From positions 186,001 to 250,000 of the forward strand of contig NZ_JAVDSL010000001.1 in the NCBI RefSeq assembly GCF_031455295.1: a stretch of DNA of 64,000 bases, read 5' to 3'. The notes beneath the pieces are model-generated. The model was not told the origin of the DNA and did no database searches. It worked only from the letters and a program-made list of their open reading frames with translations. The stretch is from Leifsonia sp. 1010. Its GTDB lineage: Bacteria > Actinomycetota > Actinomycetes > Actinomycetales > Microbacteriaceae. This document shows, in pieces, positions 26,219 to 35,827 of the stretch; the first letter of the stretch is position 1, and every line of letters starts with the position of its first letter. Position numbers and translations under genes: made by a program.

Positions 26219-29200
26219 ATGAGCACAACACAACGCCCACGCTCTCGCTCACTGGGCATCCTGACCGCCGTCCTCACGGCGATCGGCCTGGTCTTCGGCG
26301 GACTCGCCATCGCGCGGCCCGCCGCAGCGGACACGGCCCCGCCTGACCCGACGAACCCGGCGACGCCGATCACCGTCAGCGACGACGTGCTCCCGACGCC
26401 GCAGATCAACGGTGTCGCGTGGGCGCAGACGGTCGTGGGCAACACGGTCTACGTCGCGGGCAAGTTCACCTCCGCTCGTCCGGCAGGGTCGCCGGCCGGG
26501 ACGAACGAGGTCCCGCGCAACAACCTCCTCGCGTACGACATCACCACGGGCGCGCTCCTCCCGTTCGCGCCGAACCTGAATGCGCAGGCGCTGGGCATCA
26601 CCGCATCGCCCGACGGCAGCCGCATCTACGTGGTGGGCGACTTCACCTCGATCGACGGCAAGGGCTACTACCGCCTGGCCGCGTTCTCCACCGCGACGAA
26701 CACGATCATCAGCGCGTTCCGCCCGATCATGGAGTCGCAGACGCGCGCCGTCGCGGCATCCAACACCGTCGTCTACACCGGCGGCGACGCATCCACCATC
26801 AACGGCGTCGCCCGCGCGTACGTCGGAGCGGTGAGCGCCACCGACGGATCGACCCTCAACTGGCAGGCCAACGCGGACGCCGCGGTGGATGCGCTGACGC
26901 TGACCAAGGACGGCTCCAAGCTGATCGTCGGCGGCCGCTTCCAGAACATCGGCGGAGTCGCCAACTACGGCCTCGCCGCAGTCGACGCCAGCACCGCCGC
27001 CATCCTCCCCTTCGCCGCGAACCAGACGGTGCGCAACGCGGGCACGCAGGCCAGCATCACCGCCCTGTACGCGACCAGCGACCGGATCTACGGCTCGGGT
27101 TACGTCTTCGGCCAGGGCGGCAACCTCGAGGGGAGCTTCTCGGCCGACCCGAACACCGGGTCGATCAACTGGGTCGAGGACTGCCACGGCGACACGTACT
27201 CGATCTACCCGCAGGGCGACAACGGCCCGCTGTACGTCGCCGGCCACCCGCACTACTGCGGCAACATCGGCGGCTTCCCGCAGACCAGCCCGCAGTGGAC
27301 GTTCTACAACTCGATCGCGTTCAGCAAGGCCGCGACCGGGACGATCACCGCTGACCCCTACGGCTACTACAACTGGGCCGGCACGCCGTCCCCGTCGCTG
27401 CTCGACTGGTTCCCGAAGTGGACCGTCGGCACCTTCACCGGTCAGAGCCAGGCCACCTGGAGCGTCTCGGGCAACAGCAAGTACGTCGTCTACGGCGGCG
27501 AGTTCCCGACCGTGAACGGCATCGCGCAGCAGGGCCTCGCCCGCTTCGCCGTCCCGTCATCCGCACCGAACAAGGTCGGCCCGCAGGGCATCCCGCTCAC
27601 GCCGACGGCGGCGTCGTTCAACGCCGGTGAGGTGCGCGTCAGCTTCGCGGCCACGTACGACATGGACAACGGCTACCTGACGTACAAGGTCTACCGCGAC
27701 GCGGGCACCACGCCCGTCTACCAGACGACGGTCCGCTCGAACTTCTACACGCGGCCGATGATCGGATTCACCGACAAGGGCCTCACACCCGGCAGTCACC
27801 CGATCTACCACGTCAAGGTCTACGACCCGTTCAACAACACCACGTCGCGTGACACCAACGCGGTCACCGTCGCCGCCACCAACAGCGGCGGACCCTACGC
27901 CGACTCGGTGAAGCAGGCGGGCGCATCCGCTTACTGGCCGCTGGACGAGGCGAGCGGCACCACCGCGTTCGACCACATCGGCTTCACCGACCTGCAGGAG
28001 ACCGCGATCACCCAGGGCGCCGCGGGACCGATCTCCGGAGTCACGGCGAGCACGTTCAACGGCAGCACCAGCCTGGCCGTGACGCCCACCGCGATCACCG
28101 GACCGGACACGTTCACCGTCTCGGCGTGGTTCAACACCACGACGACCAGCGGCGGCAAGATCATCGGCTTCGGCAACGCCAACACGGGCACCTCCGGCAG
28201 CTACGACCGTCACGTCTACATGGACAACAACGGGCGCATCTTCTTCGGTGTGTACCCGGGATCGGTCCAGACGCTGAGCAGCGCCGCCGGCCTCAACGAC
28301 GGGCAGTGGCACCAGGTGACCGCCTCCCTCGGCGCGAACGGCATGCGACTGTACATCGACGGGAAGCTGGCCGGCTCGCGCACCGACGTGACCAGCGGCC
28401 AGGCCTACACCGGCTACTGGCGGGTCGGCGGAGACAACATCGGCGGCTGGACGAACCAGCCGGCGAGCAACTTCTTCGCCGGCAGCATCGGGCAGGTCGC
28501 GATCTACCCGACCGTGCTCGACCGCACCACGGTGGTGAACCAGTACATCGCCTCCGGACGCCCGTCGCCCCTGGCGCCGGCACCGGCCGACGCTTACGGC
28601 GCCGCGGTGTACAACGGCAACCCCGACATCTTCTGGCGTCTCGACGAGACCAGCGGATCGACGGCTCTCAGCGCCGACGCGTACACGAACAACGGCACCT
28701 ACTCCGGTACGGCGACGACCAAGAACCAGACGGGTGTGCTGCCCGGCACCGCGGACAAGGCGGTGAAGTTCAACACGAACTTCTCCGGTTCGAACGGCGG
28801 CATCGTCACCAGCAACCAGCAGTTCGCCAACCCGACCACCTATACGGAAGAGGTCTGGTTCAAGACCAGCACCACCAAGGGCGGCAAGCTGATCGGATTC
28901 GGTGACGCCAAGACCGGGCTGTCGGGCAACTACGACCGTCACGTCTACATGCAGGACGACGGCCGGATCGTGTTCGGCACCTGGACCGGCCAGGCGAACA
29001 CGATCACCACCCCGAACCCGCTGAACAACAACCAGTGGCACCAGGTGGTCGCCTCGCAGGGCGCCGACGGAATGAAGCTGTACATCGACGGCCAGCTCGT
29101 GGGCACCAACCCGCAGACGGGCGCGCAGTCCTACAACGGCTACTGGCGCATCGGCGGCGATAACACCTGGGGCTCCACCGGCCCGTACTTCAGCGGAACG

Positions 29201-30940
29201 CTGGACGAGGCCGCGGTGTACTCCACGGTCCTGTCGGCTCAGGATGTGGCCAACCACTACAGCCTGGCCACGACCGGCACCCTGCCGAACCAGACCCCGG
29301 TGGCCTCGTTCACGCAGAGCACCTCGGTGCTGACCGTGAACGTGGATGCGTCGGCGTCGTCCGACGCGGACGGCACCATCGCCTCCTACGCCTGGGACTT
29401 CGGAGACGGCTCGACCGGCACGGGAGCGACCGCGTCGCACACCTACAACGGCACCGGCGTCTACGCCGTGACGCTGACGGTGACCGACAACCAGGGCGCG
29501 ACCAACGCGACGACGCAGAACGTCGGCGTCACGGCCCCGCCGCCGAACCAGCCCCCGGTGGCCGCCTTCACCTCGAACGCGACCTTCCTGAACGCGTCGT
29601 TCGACGCATCCGGATCGTCCGACCCGGACGGCACCATCGCCTCCTACGCCTGGGACTTCGGAGACGGAGCGACGGGGACCGGTGCGACCGCGACCCACAG
29701 CTACGCCGCCGCGGGCACCTTCACGGTGAAGCTGACGGTGACGGACGACAAGGGAACGCCGACGAGCGTCCTGCACGACATCACGGTGCAGGCTCCGCCG
29801 CCGAACCAGCCGCCCGCGGCCGCGTTCACCTCGTCGGTGACCAACCTGTCGGCAGCGTTCGACGGCTCGGGCTCGACCGACGCGGACGGCACGATCGCCT
29901 CCTACGCCTGGGACTTCGGAGACGGAGCGACGGCGACCGGCGCGACCACGACCCACGCCTACGCGACGGCCGGCACGTTCGCCGTGACCCTGACGGTGAC
30001 GGACGACAAGGGAGCGACCGACCAGGTCCAGCACCAGGTCACCACCACCGTCCCGCCGAACCAGCTGCCGACCGCCTCCTTCACGGCGACGGCCAGCAAC
30101 CTGCAGGTCTCGGTGAACGGCAGCGCATCGGCCGACCCGGACGGCACCATCGCCTCGTACGCCTGGGCGTACGGTGACGGCGCCACCGGAACGGGAGCCA
30201 CCGACAGCCACACCTACGCGGCGGCCGGCACCTACACGATCACGCTGACGGTGACGGACAACCGCGGAGGGACCGCCACGGCCACCAAGACCGTGACGGC
30301 CACCGCACCGGCACCCAACGCGATCGCTCAGGACGGCTTCGAGCGGACGACGGCCAACGGGTGGGGCACCGCCGACATCGGCGGGGCGTGGACGCTCTCG
30401 GGCGGCGCGACCAGCTTCAACACCACCAACGGCCTCGGCCAGCAGGTGGCGGCGGCTGGATCCACCAAGACGGCGCTCCTCAACTCGGTCACCTCGACCC
30501 GGTCGGATGTGACGGTCACCGTCTCCGCCGACAAGGCGGCGACCGGCGGCGGCATCTACTACTCGGCGATCGGCCGCATGGTCGGATCGACGGACTACGA
30601 GGGCCGCGTCTGGGTGAAGGCTGGAGGCGCCGTGCAGCTCCAGCTGCTGCAGGGCTCCACCACCCTCCAGGCCGCGAACATCACCGGGCTGACCGCTCTC
30701 GCGGGTGACCAGCTCAAGGTGCGGGTCCAGGTGTTCGGCACCTCGCCGACCACCATCCGCGCCAAGGTGTGGGCCGCAGGCGGCACCGAGCCCGCGAACT
30801 GGATGCTCAGCACCACCGACACGACCGCCGCCCTCCAGGTGGCCGGTACGACCGGGCTGCGCACCTACATCTCGGGCACCGCGACCGACATCCCCGTCAC
30901 CACTCGGTTCGACAACTTCGCGGTGGTTCCGGTCCCGTGA
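26219..30940 (+). CDS. Giant secreted protein: beta-propeller, FN3-like, 2 LamG, 4 PKD, C-terminal module
   Basis: A 1573-residue exported protein. The signal peptide is residues 1-37 (ends PAAA). Then follow repeated propeller blades (about 58-445; GNTVYVAGKFTS, LIVGGRFQNIGGV), an FN3-like domain (450-555), two homologous LamG/concanavalin domains (560-780, 788-1020; YWPLDEASG, FWRLDETSG), four PKD domains (starts 1024, 1110, 1196, 1281; YAWDFGDG, last one YAWAYGDG) and a C-terminal module (1369-1573) also found in the beta-helix protein at 44335-46986. No LPXTG or membrane anchor is seen. ATG 26219 is favoured by GAGG upstream; ATG 26159 is an in-frame alternative. A carbohydrate-binding matrix protein is the best guess. 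Confidence 0.88.
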   Translation: MSTTQRPRSRSLGILTAVLTAIGLVFGGLAIARPAAADTAPPDPTNPATPITVSDDVLPTPQINGVAWAQTVVGNTVYVAGKFTSARPAGSPAGTNEVPRNNLLAYDITTGALLPFAPNLNAQALGITASPDGSRIYVVGDFTSIDGKGYYRLAAFSTATNTIISAFRPIMESQTRAVAASNTVVYTGGDASTINGVARAYVGAVSATDGSTLNWQANADAAVDALTLTKDGSKLIVGGRFQNIGGVANYGLAAVDASTAAILPFAANQTVRNAGTQASITALYATSDRIYGSGYVFGQGGNLEGSFSADPNTGSINWVEDCHGDTYSIYPQGDNGPLYVAGHPHYCGNIGGFPQTSPQWTFYNSIAFSKAATGTITADPYGYYNWAGTPSPSLLDWFPKWTVGTFTGQSQATWSVSGNSKYVVYGGEFPTVNGIAQQGLARFAVPSSAPNKVGPQGIPLTPTAASFNAGEVRVSFAATYDMDNGYLTYKVYRDAGTTPVYQTTVRSNFYTRPMIGFTDKGLTPGSHPIYHVKVYDPFNNTTSRDTNAVTVAATNSGGPYADSVKQAGASAYWPLDEASGTTAFDHIGFTDLQETAITQGAAGPISGVTASTFNGSTSLAVTPTAITGPDTFTVSAWFNTTTTSGGKIIGFGNANTGTSGSYDRHVYMDNNGRIFFGVYPGSVQTLSSAAGLNDGQWHQVTASLGANGMRLYIDGKLAGSRTDVTSGQAYTGYWRVGGDNIGGWTNQPASNFFAGSIGQVAIYPTVLDRTTVVNQYIASGRPSPLAPAPADAYGAAVYNGNPDIFWRLDETSGSTALSADAYTNNGTYSGTATTKNQTGVLPGTADKAVKFNTNFSGSNGGIVTSNQQFANPTTYTEEVWFKTSTTKGGKLIGFGDAKTGLSGNYDRHVYMQDDGRIVFGTWTGQANTITTPNPLNNNQWHQVVASQGADGMKLYIDGQLVGTNPQTGAQSYNGYWRIGGDNTWGSTGPYFSGTLDEAAVYSTVLSAQDVANHYSLATTGTLPNQTPVASFTQSTSVLTVNVDASASSDADGTIASYAWDFGDGSTGTGATASHTYNGTGVYAVTLTVTDNQGATNATTQNVGVTAPPPNQPPVAAFTSNATFLNASFDASGSSDPDGTIASYAWDFGDGATGTGATATHSYAAAGTFTVKLTVTDDKGTPTSVLHDITVQAPPPNQPPAAAFTSSVTNLSAAFDGSGSTDADGTIASYAWDFGDGATATGATTTHAYATAGTFAVTLTVTDDKGATDQVQHQVTTTVPPNQLPTASFTATASNLQVSVNGSASADPDGTIASYAWAYGDGATGTGATDSHTYAAAGTYTITLTVTDNRGGTATATKTVTATAPAPNAIAQDGFERTTANGWGTADIGGAWTLSGGATSFNTTNGLGQQVAAAGSTKTALLNSVTSTRSDVTVTVSADKAATGGGIYYSAIGRMVGSTDYEGRVWVKAGGAVQLQLLQGSTTLQAANITGLTALAGDQLKVRVQVFGTSPTTIRAKVWAAGGTEPANWMLSTTDTTAALQVAGTTGLRTYISGTATDIPVTTRFDNFAVVPVP
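29288..30313 (+). repeat. Four tandem PKD-coding repeats (period 258/258/255 bp)
   Basis: The segment GCCTCCTACGCCTGGGACTT starts at 29381, 29639 and 29897, and a diverged copy at 30152. The first three copies share more than 30 identical bases around it, so they are recent duplications and prone to unequal recombination. They encode the PKD domains of the giant secreted protein. Confidence 0.9.
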
Positions 30941-32094
30941 GCGCAGCGAGCAGAGCTCGCCGCACCATCCTCGTGGCGCACCCCGGTTCGGAGCTGTACG
31001 GCTCCGACCGGGTGCTCCTCGAGTCCGTGAGCGGGCTGGTCGACGACGGCTGGGACGTCGTGGTGGCGGTCCCCGGCGACGGCCCCCTCGTCACCGAACT
31101 GCGGCGGAGGGGCGCACGGGTGGAGCTGTGCGCCTCGCCCGTCCTCCGCAAGAGCGTCCTGCGGCCGCGGGGCTTCGTCCGCTTCGCCGCGACGACGGTC
31201 CGCGGGATCCGCTCCGGATCGGCGCTGCTGCGCCGGGAGCGGCCGGCCGCGGTCTACGTGAACACGGTCACCATCCCGCTGTGGATCGGGCTCGCCCGAC
31301 TGGCCCGCGTGCCGGTCGTCGCGCATGTCCACGAGGGCGAGGCCACCGCCTCCCGTCTGGTCAAGCGCGTCCTGTCGGCGCCCCTTCTGCTGGCGGAGAG
31401 CGTCATCGCGAACAGCCGCTTCAGCGTCGGCGTGCTCGAGAGCGCCTTCCCGGCTCTCGGCCGCCGCACCCACATCGTCTACAACGCCGTGCCGGGTCCC
31501 GAGACCCGCAGCCCGGCCCGCCCCGAGCTCGACGGCGACCTCCGGGTCACCTACATCGGGCGCCTCTCCCCGCGAAAGGGCGTCGATGTCGCCATCGACG
31601 CGATCGCCGAGCTCGACGCCCGCGGGATCCCCGCCCGCCTGGACCTCGTCGGCGCGGTCTTCCCCGGCTACGAGTGGTACGAGCGCGACCTGCGCGACAA
31701 GGTGGAGGCCAAGCGCCTCCAGTCGCGCGTCTCCTTCCGCGGCTTCCAGCCTTCCGTCTGGGACTTCCTGAGCACCGGCGACGTCGTCCTCGTGCCGTCG
31801 GTCGCCGACGAGCCGTTCGGCAACACGGCGGTCGAGGGCATCCTCAGCGGACGCCCGGTCATCGCCAGCGCGACCAGCGGACTGCTGGAGGCGACCGACG
31901 GCTACCGCACGACGGTCACCGTCGAGCCGGGCGACGCGACCTCGCTGGCCGACGCCCTCGAGCGCACCATCGCCGGGTGGGAGGCATCGGCCCCGCTCCT
32001 CGACGACGACGCCGAGACCGCCCGGCGCAAGCACAGCCCGGAGTCGTATCGCCGTCGTATCGCGGAGCTCGTCCGGGCCGTCGCCCTGCGCTGA
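30937..32094 (+). CDS. Glycosyltransferase family 4
   Basis: A 385-residue GT-B enzyme. The N-terminal half has AHPGSELYGSDRVLLESVSG; the C-terminal nucleotide-sugar half has VTYIGRLSPRKGVDVAIDAI and the EX7E-type element DEPFGNTAVEGILSGRPVIA. It starts at a GTG that overlaps the stop of the giant secreted protein (GTGA), so the two are translated together. It probably adds one sugar of the repeat unit on the cytosolic side. Donor and acceptor are unknown. Confidence 0.9.
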   Translation: MSAASRARRTILVAHPGSELYGSDRVLLESVSGLVDDGWDVVVAVPGDGPLVTELRRRGARVELCASPVLRKSVLRPRGFVRFAATTVRGIRSGSALLRRERPAAVYVNTVTIPLWIGLARLARVPVVAHVHEGEATASRLVKRVLSAPLLLAESVIANSRFSVGVLESAFPALGRRTHIVYNAVPGPETRSPARPELDGDLRVTYIGRLSPRKGVDVAIDAIAELDARGIPARLDLVGAVFPGYEWYERDLRDKVEAKRLQSRVSFRGFQPSVWDFLSTGDVVLVPSVADEPFGNTAVEGILSGRPVIASATSGLLEATDGYRTTVTVEPGDATSLADALERTIAGWEASAPLLDDDAETARRKHSPESYRRRIAELVRAVALR

Positions 32095-32124
32095 TCACGC
32101 GTCGTACCGACAAGGCGTACGTGC

Positions 32125-32188
32125 CGATCAGCGGTGGTGTCGATCAGCGGTAGCGCCGATCAGCCGTAGCGCCGATCAGCCGCGACCC
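32125..32188 (+). repeat. 16-bp tandem repeat, four copies
   Basis: CGATCAGC recurs at 32125, 32141, 32157 and 32173 in 16-base units (for example CGATCAGCGGTAGCGC), with a decayed fifth unit after 32189. It fills the gap between a plus-strand glycosyltransferase and the 3' end of the minus-strand Wzy gene. It may fold as hairpins and act as a bidirectional terminator, or be a slippage product. Confidence 0.85.
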
Positions 32189-32190
32189 CG

Positions 32191-33513
32191 TCAGCCGCGA
32201 CCGGCCGGCAGGGCGTCCGGTTCCGGCTGCGGCACACGCGCCGGCCGGCCGAGCACGAGCGGCCTGCTGGCATCCGGCGCGAGCTGCGTCGTAGCCGCGA
32301 GGCCCGCGACGAACCACACGAAGATCGAGTACTGCGTGATCAGCGCGACCGTCGCGAACGCCGGGATCTGCGCCACGAGGGCGATCGTCGCGGGCGACGC
32401 CTTCCCCCTCAGCACCAACAGGACGCCGAAGGCGAGCGCGACGGCGATCGCGATCAGCACGATGATCCCGTTGGTCAGGCCGGTCAGGATGAGCTGGCTG
32501 TCGATAGACCGGAAGTTGCCGAAGTAGAGGGAGCCGGCCGAGTTCTTCTGCGCAGAGCCCGCGACGCCGACGAGGTTCATCGTCCCGAACAGGGAGACGA
32601 GATCGCCGCGGTAGTCCGCGCTGTCGGAGGCCTCCGCGCCCGCGTCGTCGAACACGGCGGAGACCAGCGGGAAGACGATGGCCGAGGCCACGACCACGAT
32701 CGTGGTGATGGCGATGCGCGCACGACGCGAGATCGCATCCCGCATGAAGAGCACCGAGAGGGCGACGCCGAGAAGCGAGCAGATCATCCCGATCCGGCTG
32801 AACGTGTACACGGTCGCGACGAGCATCGTCAGCACCATCAGGCCGCGGACCCAGAGGCGGAACGGCGCAGCCAGGGTGATCGGCACCGCCATGGCGAGGC
32901 TCGCCCCCAGCGCGATGCTGTGCCCGAACGCGCCCTCCGCCCGAGGCACACCGCCCCGCTCCTGGATGGTGCCCCAGATCGAGTACAGCGAGTTGCCGGA
33001 CTTGATCAGGACGAACGGGTTCCAGTGCGTCAGCCCCTCGATGATGGCGAGGACCGCGACGATGGTGAAGCATACGGCGATGGCGCCGTGGACCCACGCC
33101 GGGTCGACGCGCAACGGTGCGACGCGGCCGACGATGTAGCCGGCGACGAAGTACGTCACCACGATGATCGCGGCCCCCAGGGCGATCCCGGCGTTCCCGG
33201 CGAGGATGGAGGTGAGCGCGGCGACCACGACGAGCGTCATGAGCGCGTCCATCCAGCTCAGCCGGAAGCGGCGGACGGGCAGCAACGCGGCGACCACCAG
33301 CAGAGCCGCCGCGGTGGCCGGCGGAAGGTAGTAGTTGCCGTTGAAGCCGATGCCGAACCCGAGCCAGATCGGCACGAAGCACAGCGAGACGATCCAGGCG
33401 GCGACCGCCAGGCGCGGCGCGCGGCGCAGCACCAGGAAGCCGAGCACGGCGACGCCGAGCGCGACGGCCAGCAGGAGCAGCCGGTCGACGAGCGCGCCGC
33501 TGAGGAAGCTCAT
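32191..33513 (-). CDS. O-antigen ligase/Wzy-like polysaccharide polymerase
   Basis: A 440-residue membrane protein with about ten to twelve helices and one large outside loop (roughly residues 150-200, including HWNPFVLIKSGNSLYSIWGT). The pattern matches the Wzy_C/O-antigen ligase family, which joins lipid-linked repeat units outside the membrane. VPRAEGAFGHSIALGASLAM resembles the conserved family block before the next helix. It is the last gene of a five-gene minus-strand operon, 3 bases after the tyrosine kinase stop. It is the only Wzy candidate in the locus. Confidence 0.85.
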   Translation of the reverse strand: MSFLSGALVDRLLLLAVALGVAVLGFLVLRRAPRLAVAAWIVSLCFVPIWLGFGIGFNGNYYLPPATAAALLVVAALLPVRRFRLSWMDALMTLVVVAALTSILAGNAGIALGAAIIVVTYFVAGYIVGRVAPLRVDPAWVHGAIAVCFTIVAVLAIIEGLTHWNPFVLIKSGNSLYSIWGTIQERGGVPRAEGAFGHSIALGASLAMAVPITLAAPFRLWVRGLMVLTMLVATVYTFSRIGMICSLLGVALSVLFMRDAISRRARIAITTIVVVASAIVFPLVSAVFDDAGAEASDSADYRGDLVSLFGTMNLVGVAGSAQKNSAGSLYFGNFRSIDSQLILTGLTNGIIVLIAIAVALAFGVLLVLRGKASPATIALVAQIPAFATVALITQYSIFVWFVAGLAATTQLAPDASRPLVLGRPARVPQPEPDALPAGRG

Positions 33514-33516
33514 GGG

Positions 33517-35043
33517 TCAGGAGGCGCTGTGACTGGGCGCCGAGTCCGAGGAGGATTCGGGAGCCGCGGTGTCCTCGGCCGGCTCACCCTCCGCCGCCCG
33601 GCCCTTCGGGGCGCGCTTCGCCGTGCCGCCCGCCTCGGCCGCCGCCTCACCGGATTCCGTCGCAGCTCCGCCGCGGCGACCGGGCAGGCCGAGCCGGCGC
33701 GGAGGCTGCTCCGCCATGTAGTAGGCGTTGCGCTCCTTGCCCGATGCGACGCGGTTGAGCACGATGCCGAGCACGGCCGCACCCGACTTCTGCAGCGAGT
33801 CGACGGTCTGCGCGAGCTGCTGCTTCCGCACCCGGGTGCGGTCGACGACCACGAGGGCGCCGTCCACCTGGCGGGCGAGGATGGATGCGTCGGCGACCGA
33901 GCCGAGCGGCGCGGTGTCGATGACGATCACGTCGTAGCGGGCGCGCAGGCGCTCCAGCAGGTCGCTCATCGCCCGCGAGGAGAGCAGCTCGCTGGGGTTC
34001 GGCGGGATGGGACCGGCGGCGAGCACATCCAGGTCGCCCGCTCCCCAGCGCTGCACCACGTCGTCGAACTCGGCGCGGCCCGCGAGCACGGACGTCAGCC
34101 CGGCGTTGCCCGACAGGGAGGTGTACCCGGCGATGGCCGGACGACGCAGGTCGGCGTCGATCAGGAGGACCCGCTGGCCGGTCTCGGACAGTGCGAGGGC
34201 GAGATTGGACGAGATCAGCGACTTGCCCTCGGACGGGATCGACGACGTGATGACGAACGATCGGGTCGGTGAGCCGAGCGTGACGAACTCGAGGTTCGAA
34301 CGCAGCTGCCGATAGGCCTCGGCCGCATTGGAGAGCGGCGCCGAGACGAGCACGGGGACGCCGTCCTTATTCCGCTCGCGCTGGATCGACCCGACGAGCG
34401 GGGCCTTCGCGACCTCCGTCGCCGTCTCCGCATTGTGGACGCCAGTGTCGAACGTGGCGCGCAGCACCACGATCAGCGCGCCGGCGATGAGGCCGAGGAG
34501 GAGGCCGGAGAGCACGTTCAGCCGCGTGTTCGGCGAGGACGCGAACTTGGGGACGGCGGCGTGCTCGATCACGCGGACGGACACCGTCGCCGCGCCCTGC
34601 GCGGTCTTCGGTGCGATCTGCTCGACCGTGCTCGACAGGCTGGCCGCCACCGCGTTCGCGATGTCCGCTGCCTGCCGGGGGTTCGTGTCCGTCACCGCGA
34701 GTTCGAGGATGACGGTGTTCTGCGGCGTGCTGACGGAGATCGAGTCGGCGAGCTGGCTCGGCGTGATGGCGAGGTCCAGCTGGTCGACCACCGGGCTGAG
34801 CACGACCGGCGACTCGGCGAGCTGGGCGAAGGACAGCATCTGGTTCTGCGTGTACGTGGACCCCTGGCTGAGGTCGTTCGCGGAACCGCCGAAGTTGAGC
34901 GAGAAGTACAGCCCCGAGGTCGCGGTGTAGCTCTTGACCGCCAGCTGCGACAGCCCGAAGCCGAGCATCGCCCCCGCGATCGTCGCGATGACGACGACGT
35001 ACCAGAAACGCCGGAACGCCTGCGCGTACTGCTTGGAGCTCAT
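33517..35043 (-). CDS. Wzz-type chain-length regulator fused to BY-kinase (tyrosine autokinase)
   Basis: A 508-residue protein with two helices (17-35, 175-195) around a Wzz domain, then a CpsD/Wzc-like kinase: Walker A SSIPSEGKS (267-275), Walker A' VLLIDADLRRP (292-302), Walker B VIVIDTAP (372-379). It controls polymer length and export. The C-terminal tail usually carries several tyrosines that are autophosphorylated; here only Tyr441-Tyr442 (NAYYMAE) remain, followed by about 65 residues rich in Ala, Glu, Gly and Ser without any Tyr. The matching phosphatase is probably the LMW-PTP at 47225. Confidence 0.92.
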   Translation of the reverse strand: MSSKQYAQAFRRFWYVVVIATIAGAMLGFGLSQLAVKSYTATSGLYFSLNFGGSANDLSQGSTYTQNQMLSFAQLAESPVVLSPVVDQLDLAITPSQLADSISVSTPQNTVILELAVTDTNPRQAADIANAVAASLSSTVEQIAPKTAQGAATVSVRVIEHAAVPKFASSPNTRLNVLSGLLLGLIAGALIVVLRATFDTGVHNAETATEVAKAPLVGSIQRERNKDGVPVLVSAPLSNAAEAYRQLRSNLEFVTLGSPTRSFVITSSIPSEGKSLISSNLALALSETGQRVLLIDADLRRPAIAGYTSLSGNAGLTSVLAGRAEFDDVVQRWGAGDLDVLAAGPIPPNPSELLSSRAMSDLLERLRARYDVIVIDTAPLGSVADASILARQVDGALVVVDRTRVRKQQLAQTVDSLQKSGAAVLGIVLNRVASGKERNAYYMAEQPPRRLGLPGRRGGAATESGEAAAEAGGTAKRAPKGRAAEGEPAEDTAAPESSSDSAPSHSAS

Positions 35044-35080
35044 CGATTCTCCCCCTCGGTCACCCGGTCCTCCGCCGCGC

Positions 35081-35827
35081 TCACTGGAACACCACGAGCT
35101 GGGCGCCCGCCTGGTCGCTCAGGGTGACGGTGACCGCTCCGTCGTCGTCCGCCGGCACCGTGAAGACGTACACCGCCGTCGCGGATGCTCCGGGCTGGAG
35201 GGATCCGGTGAACGGCTTGGCGGCGGAGTCGCCGGCGACCGGCGCTGCGGGCGTCGCACTCGAACCGTAGTAGGCGTTGACCGTCGCCGTCGAGAGGGGG
35301 AATGCCGCGCCCGTGCCGTTGGTCAGGCGCAGTGTCACCTTCACGGCCGGTCCGCTGACCTCGCCGGGGCGGGTGGCGGTCGCCGTGTAGGACTCGACGG
35401 AGACGACGTTCGCGGTGAGGCCGGAGGGGGTCTTCACATCCTGCTTGACCTCGGCGGTCTGGGCGACGACGCCGCCGAAGCGCGCATCCATCTCACCCTT
35501 CTTCGCCGGGGAGGCCGTGGCCGGCGACCCCTTCGACGCGTCGGAGGGGGTGGAGGTCGACGGCGCGGATCCCGCGCTGTCCGTCGGCCGCGGCAGCTGC
35601 GTCGCCGCCGGCTTGAGCGCGTTGGGCACCGGGCCGCCGGCCGGCCGCGAGAACGAGTACACGGAGGCGATCACGATCGCGGCCACGATGGCGAGACCGC
35701 CGACCGCGGCGAGCGCGACGAGTCCGATCCGCTTGCGCGTCCAGCGGCCCTTCTGCTCCGGAGTCCGGTCCTCCGGAGTCTGGTCGTCCGGCGTGGGCAG
35801 CGGGGTGGTGTTGTCGTCCGACGTCAT
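35081..35827 (-). CDS. Membrane-anchored DUF4352-like protein
   Basis: From ATG 35827, 248 residues: a charged cytosolic start (about 1-33), one helix (IGLVALAAVGGLAIVAAIVI), a Pro/Ser/Thr linker, and an extracellular beta-sandwich (about 115-248) with VVSVESYTATATRPGEVSGP and KVTLRLTNGTGAAFPL, like the telokin-like DUF4352 domain. The stop lies 37 bases before the BY-kinase, and the start overlaps the CDP-alcohol enzyme's stop. Its place in the operon suggests an envelope part of polysaccharide assembly; the function is unknown. Confidence 0.72.
   Translation of the reverse strand: MTSDDNTTPLPTPDDQTPEDRTPEQKGRWTRKRIGLVALAAVGGLAIVAAIVIASVYSFSRPAGGPVPNALKPAATQLPRPTDSAGSAPSTSTPSDASKGSPATASPAKKGEMDARFGGVVAQTAEVKQDVKTPSGLTANVVSVESYTATATRPGEVSGPAVKVTLRLTNGTGAAFPLSTATVNAYYGSSATPAAPVAGDSAAKPFTGSLQPGASATAVYVFTVPADDDGAVTVTLSDQAGAQLVVFQ

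Noticed and set aside
27557-30211. 884-codon minus-strand frame opposite the giant secreted protein
   Set aside because: Composition (Arg, Gly, Val, Asp repeats mirroring the PKD/LamG codons) shows that it is an antisense shadow.
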